Shown: positions 31,359 to 43,048 of the stretch, piece by piece
Numbering within the stretch: the first letter of the stretch is position 1
Layout of the letters: the number at the start of each line of letters is the position of its first letter
Assembly (NCBI GenBank): GCA_036674765.1
Contig: JARVKI010000164.1
Span: forward strand, 1-54,003
Reading direction: 5' to 3'
DNA length: 54,003 nt
Origin: Seiridium cupressi
Taxonomy: Eukaryota > Ascomycota > Sordariomycetes > Amphisphaeriales > Sporocadaceae
Notes under the pieces: model-generated
Told to the model about the DNA's origin: nothing
Database searches by the model: none
Seen by the model: the letters and a program-made list of their open reading frames with translations, nothing else
Program-made: the position numbers and the translations under genes

Positions 31359-32061
31359 TGCGACAGTGTTGGCACTCTTCCCTTGCAGTCGTGGGTGAAC
31401 GTCGTCAGTCCGGCGATGGTGGGGAGTCGGAGTTCCAAGTGTCGAAAAATGCCCCGCAGAAGGTCAGAATAAACTGTGGTCTTGGTCTGCGAATCGTGTG
31501 CGCCGCACGTTTGAAGCCAGGCCAGCGCTGGGATTCAGGGATCCCGCTGTGGGGTTTTCGCAGTTCAGTGGATGTCGCGGGTACATGTGAAGTACACAGA
31601 GCCACGAGACTTATCAATGACTTGAACGATTTAATGCCTCTGCGAAACAGGTCATTATTATTGTTATGACATAACAGCACTTGAACATATCGACTCTCCT
31701 CATTAAACTGAGATTTTGCGTAGGGAGACCTCGGCAGTTCCATAATACGAAATGCCACCAATGTTCAAATAAAGCAGCAATCGAGTACTTAACTTTTACG
31801 ATTCCACTGGTTCGAGGATTAGTGCATGCGCCACACCTCAGGGCCCACTGAAATTTTTCGACCCTTGGGGAGGTTCGCATATTCACATGAGCATACTCAC
31901 TTAATTTTTCTCGAGTAGCAACTTCTCAACTTTTCCATGCCAGAACAGGCTAGATTTAACTGGCATATCAGAATAGAACATTTCGACAATAACTCAGGCA
32001 CTGCTAGTCGCTCGGAGTAAGGTGGAATAAATTGGCAAAGCAACAATAGTCGGCATAGAAG
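31359..32061. promoter_or_regulatory. Shared divergent promoter region, SRP14 / SGD1
   Basis: 703 bp between two divergent start codons, with AT-rich stretches in 31640-31700 and 31890-32050. No specific binding site could be identified by eye. Confidence 0.5.
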
Positions 32062-34617
32062 ATGCCACCACCTAATGGAAGACAGTTGGCGCTGCCAGCA
32101 ACGCTCCTCAAGGAGCTAGGTGTTCAATCGCAGAACGGGGGCGGCGGTGGAAGAAGACGTCAACCGTCGCGCAAGGAGCAACGAAAGACATCGAGAGTAG
32201 AAAAGAAGCATGCCCACAGAACGCCTCCTGCTGGCATCAAACGCCAAAATGCACCACAGGGTGCTGCAAAGCCGAGAACGACTTCGGCGCCGGCACCCGC
32301 ACCGCCAAAGAAGGGATCCAAACCGCTCCGCATAATTAACCCCGCGGAAGAGGATGATAGCCTCGACGAGGATGATTTTGATATGGATTTGGACGAGGAC
32401 GACTTTGATGAGGATGGATCGGGCATGGAGGACGAAGACGAGGAAGAAGGCGAAGCCGAGGCTGATTCCATGGACGATACGCCTCAACCCTCAAAGTCGG
32501 ACCGCAAGAAGCTGGATCGTGATGAGGCCGAAATTGCTGCTCTGGAGAGGAAGCTAGGCCTGAAAAGGGGCAAGAAGTCAAAGTCTGACGAAGACGGCCT
32601 CGATGACTTGCTTGGTGATTTAGATGAGCTGGACGACAAAGATGACGGGCAATCCGTCTCGCAAAGGAAGCGGAAGGCCGAGGCGGACGAGTGGCTTGCA
32701 CAAAAGCGGAGGAAAGCAAATGCTGCAGCTGCCGCCGCCGCCGCTTCTTCCAAAGCAGCCCGTAAGGACCAAGATTCCGGGAGTGAAGATGGTCTTTCCA
32801 TGGACGGGTCTGACGATGACGACGACATGGAAGACGGGCTATCCGATTTGGGGAATCTCGATTATTCGGGCGACGAGGATCTGGAGGATGGCGACGGCGA
32901 CTCCGACCAAGGTGATGACTTTGATGGTTTCTCGGACGACGACGATGAAGAAGTCGAGCAAGCTCCTCGAGTCCGGGAAAACCCCTATGTTGCGCCCGCG
33001 ACAAATGTGGCCAAGTATGTACCGCCTTCACTGCGAAAGCAGAATCAGTCCATGGACGAGGTCGACGCACAACTACGCAGACGTGTACAAGGTCTGATCA
33101 ATCGACTCACCAACGAGAACATGCTTGGAATACTGAAGGATTTCACGAGCTTATACGACAACTTCCCACGACAGAGCGTCACTTCCTGTTTGGTCGATCT
33201 CTTGATCACCCTCGTCTCTTCGCCAGAGCCACGGCCCGACAGTTTCTTCACCATGATTGCGGGTTTTGTTGCAGCCGCGCAAAAGGCGCTGGGCATACAT
33301 GTCTCTGCGAACCTGGTTCAGACGTTGGTCCAGACTTTCAAGGCACATCACGACCAAGCATCTGGGGACCAGTCCCATGCGGCCTCGAAACACCTCGTTG
33401 CTCTTCTGGCAGAGCTGTATTATATGCAGGTCGTGGGCGCGAGACTGGTCTTTGACTATGTCCGTCTCTTTTTGGTCAAGTTGTCAGAACTCAACACAGA
33501 GCTCCTTCTCAAAATCATCCAAATCTGCGGGCCTTCTCTTCGTCGTGAGGATCCCCACGCATTGAAGGAGATCATTAACCTCATCAAGCCTGCCGATCTC
33601 AAGAACGCATCTGTCAGAACGAGTTTCATGATGGAGGAGATGAGGAATTTGCAAGCAAACAAGTCAAAAGCCGCTGCTCGGAACAAGGACATAGCCGAAC
33701 TGCGTACACAGATCAGGAAGCGCATTGGGACCCTGAGTGGCAGTCGCGAGGTCCAGCCCCTGAGTGTTGGGCTCAAGGAGATCGAGAGCGCCGACAAGAA
33801 TGGCAAGTGGTGGGTTGTTGGTGCGAGCTGGTCCGGCAATCGTGATCAGGAGAAGGCAACTGGCAGAGACGCCAACGAGGTCGTTGACGACACAGCGGGC
33901 TTTGTTGATGATGATGATCTTGGAATACCTGATCTTTGGCAGCTCGCCAAGCAGCAGGGCTTCAACACGGAAATCCGACAGCAGATTTTCGTCGCCCTGC
34001 ACTCAGCCACGGACTATGAGAATGCAGAGCTTTTGCTCAGGAAGCTGCGTCTGAACAAACACCAACGCAAGGAGCTTCCCGAGGTCATTGTTCGCAGCGG
34101 CGAGGCTCAAGCAGAATTCAACAAGTACTACTGGCTTGTGGCTAGTCGCTTCTGTGGTGACCGCGAAGTTGCCTTTCAATTCAAGCGATGTCTAACACAA
34201 CGCTTCAGAAAGATGGGTGAAGATATCGACACTGGTGACGACTTTGACGCCGATGAGGACGATTACGACACCCGTCAGATAGTCAATCTTGGCAAGTTCT
34301 ACGGCAACCTGGTGGCAAACAGGAGTCTCAACCTCGACATTCTCAGATATCGAAACCTGGCCGCTCTGCAAGAAAAGGCGCAGTGGTTTGTCGAGGTGTT
34401 GCTCATCACGATGCTTCAAGAGTCGCCAGACAGCAGTGCATTGCAAACGATACTCGGTACTCTCGATCCGGACTTGGCCAGGGCCGTCGGTTATTTCGTC
34501 AAGAAACATGTAAGAAAGACAGACCTGGTCAAGGGGGGCGAGAAGAAAGCACTGAAGAAGAGGTGTGACGTTGCAGATAGCATACTAGAAGCTTCACTGG
34601 CAACTACAGCCGAGTGA
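32062..34617 (+). CDS. SGD1: SGD1/NOM1, nucleolar MIF4G- and MA3-domain protein
   Basis: Nucleolar protein needed for 18S rRNA processing; in animals NOM1 binds the helicase eIF4A3. The single-exon ORF is 851 aa. The N-terminal third is basic (RRRQPSRKEQRK) and then strongly acidic and low in complexity, with a poly-Ala stretch near residue 217. YVPPSLRKQ precedes the MIF4G domain, about residues 338-545 (VQGLINRLTNENM, IKPADLKNAS). The MA3 domain follows at about 620-760 (DTAGF, LGIPDLWQLAKQQGF, LRKLRLNKHQRKELPEVI). The tail is basic. Domain order and length match the family. With EMG1 it is one of two small-subunit biogenesis genes in the window, not adjacent. Confidence 0.93.
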   Translation: MPPPNGRQLALPATLLKELGVQSQNGGGGGRRRQPSRKEQRKTSRVEKKHAHRTPPAGIKRQNAPQGAAKPRTTSAPAPAPPKKGSKPLRIINPAEEDDSLDEDDFDMDLDEDDFDEDGSGMEDEDEEEGEAEADSMDDTPQPSKSDRKKLDRDEAEIAALERKLGLKRGKKSKSDEDGLDDLLGDLDELDDKDDGQSVSQRKRKAEADEWLAQKRRKANAAAAAAAASSKAARKDQDSGSEDGLSMDGSDDDDDMEDGLSDLGNLDYSGDEDLEDGDGDSDQGDDFDGFSDDDDEEVEQAPRVRENPYVAPATNVAKYVPPSLRKQNQSMDEVDAQLRRRVQGLINRLTNENMLGILKDFTSLYDNFPRQSVTSCLVDLLITLVSSPEPRPDSFFTMIAGFVAAAQKALGIHVSANLVQTLVQTFKAHHDQASGDQSHAASKHLVALLAELYYMQVVGARLVFDYVRLFLVKLSELNTELLLKIIQICGPSLRREDPHALKEIINLIKPADLKNASVRTSFMMEEMRNLQANKSKAAARNKDIAELRTQIRKRIGTLSGSREVQPLSVGLKEIESADKNGKWWVVGASWSGNRDQEKATGRDANEVVDDTAGFVDDDDLGIPDLWQLAKQQGFNTEIRQQIFVALHSATDYENAELLLRKLRLNKHQRKELPEVIVRSGEAQAEFNKYYWLVASRFCGDREVAFQFKRCLTQRFRKMGEDIDTGDDFDADEDDYDTRQIVNLGKFYGNLVANRSLNLDILRYRNLAALQEKAQWFVEVLLITMLQESPDSSALQTILGTLDPDLARAVGYFVKKHVRKTDLVKGGEKKALKKRCDVADSILEASLATTAE

Positions 34618-35426
34618 TGGCGAGCTGTTGAATAATACCCCCTTTAGGCAATCGCTACTTGTATCTCGAGAAGCACCAATATTCAATCCGGCTTTTATTG
34701 CCTGCCACGGCGTAGAGGTCACAGCCGCCCAGAATATAGTTCTTGGAATGGTGGGATCGGATGGACTTGAAATCAAGACCAGCCTGCCACTTGAAAGGTG
34801 CTTGGCCTACGATGCTCTTATGATTACCAATGGCCACCCCTGAGTCCAGCACGCCCTACAGACCGGTCGAATGATGGCGGCACAGACTTCGTTCATCCAG
34901 CCAGGTATTGTGATTTGGGGTGCCCCAATCGGTATAGGCAAGTGTGTATGACCGTTGCAAATGTCCCCAAGTCGTGGCCAGTCACGGACCTTGTGGCTAT
35001 CATCTTGTGGTGAAAGCTTGGGTGTGTACTCAAAGCGTCAGAGGTGCAGATTTCTAGAATAAGCAAGACTTGGTGGAATATTATTTGTAAGCGCACCGGC
35101 AAAACCTTATTGTAGGCACGTATGTCATGAAAGTGTCGAGTTTCCATGTCGTCGACGCTACAGCCGCTGAGCCGGCTCTTTCCGGGACGTCGCCGGCGAA
35201 AATGGGGCGGGCCAAAACACGACCGAGCGATTTGCTGGGCCGCACTTGGTATGGCGGCGAACAGCTCGGACCTCCAAAATTTCGCGGTAGCAAATCAACT
35301 CCAAATCTGAAGCTCGGGAAAAGCTACAGGTGGACATTCTCTTCCCGCTTTGTATTCCAAGCCTCTTCCGCCTCTCACCCCAACTCAATTGAGACTCTCT
35401 CTGGTTCTCTACCCCCCACAGACACA
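34618..35426. other. Intergenic region, SGD1 to LPD1
   Basis: Holds the SGD1 3' region and the LPD1 promoter. The 80 bp before the LPD1 start are pyrimidine-rich, common before highly expressed fungal genes. No gene is seen. Confidence 0.6.
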
Positions 35427-37162
35427 ATGATGGCTACTCGTTTAATACCACGGACTGCTGTCCGCTCGGGTTTCCGCACACAATCCTCGTAAGTCTTGCT
35501 TGCCCCTTGCCATGGCTTCACTTGGCTGCTCGAGCTTCGGCTGCAGGTAAATAGCTCGTTGGCTGACACCACCTCTCGCAGTCTCCCCACAGTCACCAGC
35601 CCGTTATTACGATGGAGAAGGAGCTATGCTACTGAAGCCGGTATGATTCAAAGCCTCGGCCGATAGTCTGGCATTACTGACGCGACACAGAGGAGAAGGA
35701 CTTGGTCATCATCGGAGGTGGTGTGGCGGGATACGTCGCAGCTATCAAGGCTGGCCAAGAGGGCATGAAGGTATGCACATGGCGCAGGATGCCAATTCAC
35801 AACTCATACCAGTTGTATATCTAACCATCGCACCTTCAGGTCACATGTATCGAGAAGCGCGGAGCGCTCGGCGGTACTTGTCTCAACGTTGGCTGCATTC
35901 CCTCGAAATCCCTGCTCAACAACTCGCATCTCTACCACCAGATCCTCCACGACACCAAGAACCGAGGTATCGAGGTCGGCGATGTCAAGCTCAACCTTGA
36001 GAACATGATGAAGGCCAAGGACACGTCCGTCACCGGTCTGACAAAGGGCATCGAGTTCCTCTTCAAGAAGAACGGCGTTGAGTACATCAAGGGAACCGGC
36101 GCCTTCGCTGACGAGCACACCGTCAAGGTCAACCTGAACGACGGAGGCGAGACCAGTGTCAGGGGCAAGAACATCCTTATCGCTACCGGTAGCGAGTCCA
36201 CTCCCTTCCCCGGCCTCGAGTTCGACGAGAAGCGAGTCATCACCAGCACCGGCGCTCTCGCCCTCGAGAAGGTCCCTGAGAAGATGGTCGTCATTGGTGG
36301 TGGTATCATTGGTCTGGAGATGGGTTCCGTTTGGTCGAGGCTCGGTGCCAAGGTCACGGTCGTCGAGTTCCTAAACCAGATCGGTGGCCCCGGCATGGAT
36401 GCCGAGATCTCCAAGCAGGCTCAGAAGCTCCTGAAGAAGCAGGGCATCGACTTTAAGCTCGGCACAAAGGTCGTCAGCGGAGATGCTTCGGGCGAGAAGG
36501 TCAAGCTCGAGGTTGATGCCGCCAAGGGTGGCAAGGCCGAGACAATCGAAGCTGATGTCGTCCTCGTTGCCATCGGTCGCCGCCCCTACACTGCTGGTCT
36601 CGGTCTCGAGAATGCCGGTCTGGAGGTCGATGACCGCGGTCGCGTCGTGATCGATTCCGAGTACCGCACCAAGGCCTCGCACATCCGGTGCATTGGTGAC
36701 GTGACCTTCGGTCCCATGCTGGCCCACAAGGCCGAGGAGGAGGCCGTCGCCGCCATCGAGTACATCAAGAAGGGCTACGGTCACGTCAACTACGGCGTCA
36801 TTCCCTCCGTCATGTACACCCACCCCGAGGTCGCCTGGGTCGGTCAGAACGAGCAGGAGCTCAAGGACCAGAAGATCCCCTACAAGGTCGGCACTTTCCC
36901 CTTCAGCGCCAACTCGCGTGCCAAGACCAACCTCGACACGGACGGTATGGTCAAGATGTTGGCCGACCCTGAGACGGATAGACTACTTGGTTGCCACATC
37001 ATCGGCCCCAACGCCGGTGAAATGATCGCAGAGGCCACTCTGGCTTTGGAGTACGGCGCATCGACAGAAGACATTGCCCGCACATGCCACGCTCACCCTA
37101 CACTAGCGGAGGCATTCAAGGAGGCAGCCATGGCTACCTACTCTAAGGCCATCCACTTCTAA
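35427..37162 (+). CDS. LPD1: Dihydrolipoamide dehydrogenase, mitochondrial E3
   Basis: FAD-dependent E3 component of the pyruvate, 2-oxoglutarate and branched-chain dehydrogenase complexes and of glycine cleavage; it reoxidises dihydrolipoamide with NAD+. Exons are 35427-35488, 35582-35640, 35691-35770 and 35840-37162, closing at 507 aa. The N-terminus [17 protein letters not shown] is a mitochondrial presequence, with RRSYATEA near the likely cleavage site. The FAD motif [17 protein letters not shown] spans exon 3. The redox-active disulfide [13 protein letters not shown] starts exon 4. The NAD motif [16 protein letters not shown], then [16 protein letters not shown] and the active-site [14 protein letters not shown] complete the family set. 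No key residue is missing. Confidence 0.97.
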
Positions 37163-39125
37163 ACGTGTGCGGTGGGGAGGTCTTATCTGGACAGGGTAAC
37201 TTGGAGCTAGGTTAGTAAAGCATTGGTGTATAAGGTGTACATTAAATCCAGCATGAGAAGTATACGAGGGGCCTCCTGTCGATATCGGGCGAATTCAGCC
37301 GAGGCAGCTCTTCTTGTGTCATTAGGGACGGTATAGACAGGTGGTAATCGATCCGGCTTTTCTAATACCTAGTGTCATGGTCTATCTTGACAGTCACGAG
37401 TTCTACTCTCGTTATCACTGACTCCGCGTCATGCTTATGACAAGTGAAATTTTGTGACATGTGATCAGCTCCTTTAATGATCGTCATCGCTGTACCTTCG
37501 GGATCTATCTTCTTCAATCCGAGTGCTGTTAGAAACATAGCCCCAGAAGTCTGATTGAGATTACATGATTCTAGGTCCCCTGATCACGCGAGTTTAGATG
37601 AGTACGGACAACGATAGTGACCATGACTCAGACATGGCCCTCGGATTGGAAGTGTAAGTGTAAATAACGATGAAATATCTGTATACGAAGCTTGGAAATT
37701 TTTCATCTTTCAAGAAAGTACTCTGAGAAAACTCTTCATTTTTTAAAAAGGGAGCCTGAAGGATTATAAAAGCACGTTAGCATGAATTCTTCGAGTTGGT
37801 TGCTGGTTAATAAGCTCTATTCGTTGACGGAACATTGAGTATTTTGGTATTACTTCACATATTAGCTCATATACAGGCCGTGTAGTGAGCTTAAAGAGTT
37901 GTTATTAGCATGATGGCAGGAACGACGATATTGTGTGCATGCTAGCAGGAACATGCACGCGCGTTCCTGGCAAGGTTGATCAAACGGGCAACACAGATAC
38001 TACTGACGGAATTATATCTCTTGAGAACAACAAGCATGCTTCTATCCATGATAGGAGGTCCTGGAAGTAAGGGGTGCGTGGCCGGGATTCATGGGTGGCG
38101 CTGTCTCCATCACCCCCGAGTCTTCTGCACAAGCAGTACAGACAAAACCAGCATTGCTTGCCTGCACGCCTGCAGTTTGTTCTGTGGGAGGTGGGCTGGG
38201 TTACGATATGCACCGGCTCTCGTGTCCGTTTAGAACACGTACGAAGTTGACCTGTGATAACAGGTTGGGTTTTCTATCCTTTAAGCAAGGTAGCTGGTCC
38301 TGACGACGCCAGTACATCACAGCCCATAGCAACATAGCTGAACCACTTCCCGGAATTAAAGTCACTAAACGGAGTGTATTAACGATCCAGCCCGAGATCA
38401 AGGCAATCAGGGAACTAGTGATTAATGGAGAGACTCCAGTATAAATGCCTGATTATCGACACGGTAAAAGTCATTAACGAATGTCATTGAATCGTTTCTT
38501 TGAATTTTCTTTTCTCTCTTTTTCGACATCGTATGATATGGGCAGGTGAGTTCAATGCCGAGTCTTTAGTTTTTCTCCAGACCCTCCGTCCCTGTGGCCA
38601 CTGATGGGCGTGGTTCTTTTCACGACTGGATACACTGGTCCTTGGTCATATAATCGCAGCTGGAAGCCCGAGTTCTGTGATCACGAAATTCTGCAGACAA
38701 AAAAAGTAGATATACTGGAGCTTGCTATCGAGTGTGTACATTGTATTGTCAATCGTTCAGCTAGAACCGGTGCACTTCCACACCATACCCCTGCATAGAG
38801 CTAATGTGGGGGGTCAAACCCCTGAATAGCGTGTGTGGCTAAGCTTGGCTCGATAAAGTCAATTGTCAATTGACTTTCAACGGCCACCGCCACTTGGATT
38901 GTACAACTAGATCCTTTCTCTGCTGCACTTCCAGTCCCGGTGGTTTGTGTTTCTGCTTCTTCGATGCGCACCTCTCCCTCGCGAAGCGCAGCCGCTTGAC
39001 TCTAGACCTGCTGCGTAGCATCTCCCAATCAATCCGCCATCGACCGACAACATCCCGCCGCTTCCGCCCGTGGCCACCTAGAATACCTCGAGAGTATACT
39101 TTAATCCGATTCCCCAGTTGGCACC
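37163..39125. other. Intergenic region, LPD1 to delta-8 desaturase
   Basis: About 2 kb with AT-rich patches (37650-37900, 38490-38530) and no supported ORF. The last 250 bp are the desaturase leader. Confidence 0.6.
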
Positions 39126-40857
39126 ATGGTGGAAAAAACATACCCTCTCCTTTCGCGGAGGCAGGTGGAGGGCCTGATAGCTGAGGGCAAAGCTGTCTTC
39201 ATCCTGGACCAATACGTTATGAAGGCCGACGCCTGGCTTCCTTACCATCCAGGTGGCGATAAGGCAATTCGTCACATGGTCGGCCGTGATGCCACTGACG
39301 AGGTAACCATGTTGGTATTGTCCCTTCCTGCTATTGCAGCGCCTATTCTGACTTGAACGGCCTTGTAGACTACATTCTCCCGAGGCGAAACAACAGATGA
39401 TGCGATATCGTATAGGGAGGATTGAAGGAAGATGGACCAACTTCATACCACCCATCCAGGGGGGCACATTCCGGCTGCTTTCCGAGGACGGCCAAGTCGG
39501 CGAAGAGCACGACGTCTTGATTGCGACCCCGGGGTTGTCCAGTCCGTCCAGCTCTCGCGACCCCTCGCCAGTTTTCGACACAGAAGAACCCACACTCCGC
39601 AACCGCTCTGGCGCCAAGGGAGCCCAGCGCCCTGCCTCCGTGTCGTCGGTATCGTCTGCAGACGAAGATGATGGCATGACCTATCTAGACACGCAGACCA
39701 AGGAAAAGATCAGCCTTGATCTGGACAAGTACCCGCCACTGGACCCCTCCATCCAGGATGCAATCGTGCAGAAATACAGGGCTTTGAACGAGAGAATCAA
39801 GGCCGAGGGTCTGTACAAATGCAACTACACGTCCTACGCCATCGAAATCTCGAGGTACAGCCTCTTGTTCGGCGGGATGCTCATCTTCCTCCACTGGGGC
39901 TGGTATGTGCCCAGTGCCGTTTGCCTGGGCGCATTCTGGCATCAGATGGTGTTCTCCGCGCATGATGCCGGCCACATGGGAATCACGCACAACTTCCAGG
40001 TCGACACGGTCCTGGGTATCTTCATCGCCGATTTTCTCGGCGGTCTCTCATTGGGTTGGTGGAAGAGAAGCCACAACGTCCACCATATTGTCACCAATTC
40101 CCCTGAACATGACCCCGATATTGAACATATGCCCTTCTTCGCCATTACCCACCGGTTGTTGGGGAGTTTGAGATCTACGTACTACGACCGTGTAATGCAT
40201 TATGATGCCGCGGCCAAATTCCTCATCTCCATCCAGCAATACACGTATTACATCATTCTGCTGTTTGGTCGGTTCAATCTTTACCGCCTTTCGTGGGAAT
40301 ATATCATCTTGGGACTAGGACCGCGCAAGGGCCCGGCTTGGTGGCACAGATGGCTCGAACTTGCCGGTCAGATCTTTTTCTGGACCTGGTTCGCCTACGG
40401 CGTAGTCCACAAATCCATTCCTACCGGATGGGACCGATTTGTCTTCGTCATGGTCAGCCACATGGTCACCATGCCCGTACACCTTCAGATCACACTGTCC
40501 CATTTTGCCATGAGCACAGCAGATCTTGGTCCGCACGAGTCCTTTCCACAGAAGATGCTGCGAACTACCATGGATGTCGACTGCCCACAATGGCTGGACT
40601 TCTTCCATGGTGGTCTGCAATTTCAGGCGATCCATCACCTCTACCCACGTATTCCACGCCACAATCTCCGTCGTACGCAGAAGCTGGTGCAGGAGTTTTG
40701 CGACGATGTTGACATACCCTACGCACTCTACGGCTTCGTAGGTGGAAACCAAGAGGTCATTGGTCGGCTTGCCGAAGTGTCTCGGCAAGCAGCAATCCTA
40801 GCCAAGTGTCAGAAGGTCCTTGCGGCCAGCGAAGATCCTCTAGGCCATGGGCACTAA
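39126..40857 (+). CDS. Sphingolipid delta-8 desaturase, cytochrome b5 fusion
   Basis: ER membrane enzyme that introduces the delta-8 double bond into the sphingoid base of fungal glucosylceramides. An N-terminal cytochrome b5 domain carries HPGG (41-44) and a second haem-ligand His at about 64. The desaturase domain has HDAGH (260-264), HNVHH (297-301) and QAIHH (481-485); Gln at the start of the third box is typical of front-end and delta-8 desaturases. A Ser-rich linker lies between the domains. Exon 1 is 39126-39310 and exon 2 39369-40857, 557 aa. The intron donor is GTTGGT, chosen because only it keeps phase and yields DEVTILHSPEAKQQ, matching the b5 family in length. A stronger-looking GTAACC or GTATTG donor would break the frame. 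Confidence 0.93.
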
Positions 40858-41613
40858 TCATAATGACGAAGTGACAATTTTCCACATGAAGAGACGCCCA
40901 GTGAGATAAGGGCAAGCTTTTGACACGCATGGATAGATGGTTAGATTATACGAAATAGCAGAGCTCTGTAAGCCATCGAGTCCCTCTAGAAGATGCCGGC
41001 CGCCGTGTGTAGGCCGGGGTAGTATCGCCGACGCTGATCTCGCACCGTTAGAATGCAGATGGGATTTCACAAGCGGGGGAGACTTTTGCATGAGATTTTA
41101 CATCATCTCACATATCATATCACATATCATATCGCAACATATCCCTTGCTAAACCGGGGCCCACGATTTCAATTGCTCCTGCTGGCGGACACGGCATATG
41201 TCCCGGTCCGACCTAGTCTAGTTGCTACCGTGATTGCTCTTTTGGAGCTATTGTACGTGCTTGCAGAGGGTGACTAGTGTTGCCTGAGGCAATGTGACAA
41301 TGCGTCTCGATTCGAACAATATGGTGAAAGACGTTCGGCACGTCAGTGGTTGACCGCAATGTTGGAACGGGATTTGAAACGCGGCCTGGGCTAACGAGGC
41401 CCCGGTTCCTTTCCCTTTTTCTCGACAAGGGTGCGGGTCGCCGTCCGTGCTTAATCTCCTGGGATCCGGCCGTGGGCGAGGCCCTGTGAGTTGTTTGACA
41501 GGCCGCCTACATTGGCAGTCGTGGCCCTGCCCCTGTCCCACAGGAACGGAAGCGAGGCTCGTCAGGGCTGAATGAGTCGGGCGAAGATTGACAAAAGGGC
41601 AAACCGTTGCGAG

Positions 41614-41648
41614 AGCCCGCAGCCCGCAGCCCGCAGCCCGCAGCCCGC
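41614..41648. repeat. Tandem heptamer (AGCCCGC)5
   Basis: Five perfect copies of AGCCCGC in intergenic DNA, directly visible. Confidence 0.95.
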
Positions 41649-42725
41649 ATGCTAATTTCCAATACGTAGCGTCTCATGAATTTGTCCGATGCCCAGATCG
41701 GAGGCACCACTTGGCAAGAGAGACCGCTCTTGGCGTTCATGACTGATCGTCATGACTTGATTCGGCCTGGGGTATAGTCAGAGAGGCTGGGTGGCCTAGG
41801 TTCGCAGCTTCTGCCGCATGTTAATTGGCCTTGCATTTTTTTCCTTCTTTCTTTCTTTTCTTTTCTTTTCCTTTTGACACTGGGGAGTATCTCCAATCGG
41901 AAGCCATGGTTTCAGATAGTCGCTCCATGCGCTTAGTCCCGCATATTGTTGGCACTATACATCGCCATCATGTGCAGTATTCAGCTCGAACGAGTCACGA
42001 AAAAAAGTTTCCTCGCCGATGTCCTTGTTCAGTTGAGTTATGTACATATGCACATAGCCAAGGCCCCTCCGAAATTAGCACCAAGGCCTACCGTGCTGAA
42101 CGGAGCCAATGGGGCATGCATATTCCTGTAACTAATCTCCCAACTGTGTCATGGCACCGCCGTGTCAGGTCGTTTCTTTGCTTTCTTCGTCCATTGGTGC
42201 AGCACTTGAGCTTGAAATGGAGGCGATATCCGCTAGCGGATCCTCGTTCGGGCGGCTGGAACCCTAGTCCATCCGAGTACCCATTCTTTCTAGAACAAAT
42301 AGGGCCCGTCAGACTGGGATGCCCTGCGGCATGTGTCTGCCATCATGATTTGTTTGCATGCATGAGGAGGGGCACACAAGTCGGTTGCTACCCATGTTCG
42401 TGAGGGCGCGATTGCTTCCTTGCGTGCTGGGCGAGGGGAATTCGGATCTCCCGTTGAGCACGGTCACGGCTGTCCGCGGGAGCCAGCACGGTATCTTCAG
42501 TGAGGGAGCAGCATTCTAGTGAACGAATAACATCGTGCTTGACCACTACAAGATACGTCAAGGGCCTCGCTGCCGGTCGAGGCCTGGTATATATCGAGGG
42601 GATCTGGAACGGACCAAACGGCCAATGATTCAGTGATTAAGTTTTTGCACATTCAACTGATTGCCAGGCCCAAAGTATAGGTGCCAGGATCCATCGTACG
42701 AGTCATTTCGAGGCCCTGTCACCTG

Positions 42726-42739
42726 TATATAAATATATA
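42726..42739 (+). promoter_or_regulatory. TATA-box-like element of the small hydrophilic gene
   Basis: TATATAAATATATA is 69 bp upstream of the ATG at 42808, a plausible TATA element that would suit an inducible gene. Inferred from position. Confidence 0.5.
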
Positions 42740-42807
42740 CATTTATATTCACGTCCATATCCTCTTTACCAGGCCTAGTCACACCGACCCTTGCAAGCAT
42801 CTACACT

Positions 42808-43048
42808 ATGCCGGACAAGATGGATGCCAAAGCAGCCGCTAGAATTGCCAAGGCTCGTGGCAAAAATGTAAGTCAATATGTGAGGAGCAGGATCATTCCG
42901 ACAGCCACTGACCAGGCAGGATGACTTTGCCAAGAGAGCAGACATGGCGTCTCGAAACAATTCACAGCAGGCGGAAGACAGCTCGAGTAGTTCCTGGCGT
43001 AAGGACGACTCCAAGAAAGACGAGAGCCGCCAGTCCAAGCACAAGTAG
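42808..43048 (+). CDS. Small hydrophilic protein, SMP/LEA-like, 62 aa
   Basis: Two exons, 42808-42867 and 42920-43048, joined GKN|DDF in phase 0 through a 52-nt intron (GTAAGT to GGCAG). The product starts MPDKMDAKAAARIAKARGKN and ends in a Ser/Lys/Asp-rich disordered tail. There are no hydrophobic segments and no cysteines. The MDxxAAxRIxxARG pattern resembles the short seed-maturation (SMP) or LEA-like proteins of fungi, often linked to conidia and stress, but that is from memory of the pattern and not certain. The TATA element upstream and isolation in a gene-poor area fit a regulated gene. Confidence 0.62.

Larger units (their letters stand above)
40858..42807. other. Gene-poor region before the small hydrophilic gene
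   Basis: Contains a duplicated 12-mer CACATATCATAT at 41109-41132 and a heptamer array at 41614-41648. An ATG-initiated ORF of about 165 codons (41906-42403) has no recognisable domain and is not called. Confidence 0.55.

Noticed and set aside
32336..33070. 244-codon minus-strand ORF inside SGD1
   Set aside because: Antisense shadow of the acidic low-complexity part of SGD1; Arg/Pro/His-rich translation with no domain.
39078..39677. 199-codon minus-strand ORF over the desaturase start
   Set aside because: Overlaps the cytochrome b5 exon, the intron and the linker; no recognisable features.
41825..42403. 192-codon plus ORF with a Cys-rich end
   Set aside because: Opens on TTG in a T/C-rich tract; the portion from the first ATG has no domain, signal peptide or regular cysteine pattern.
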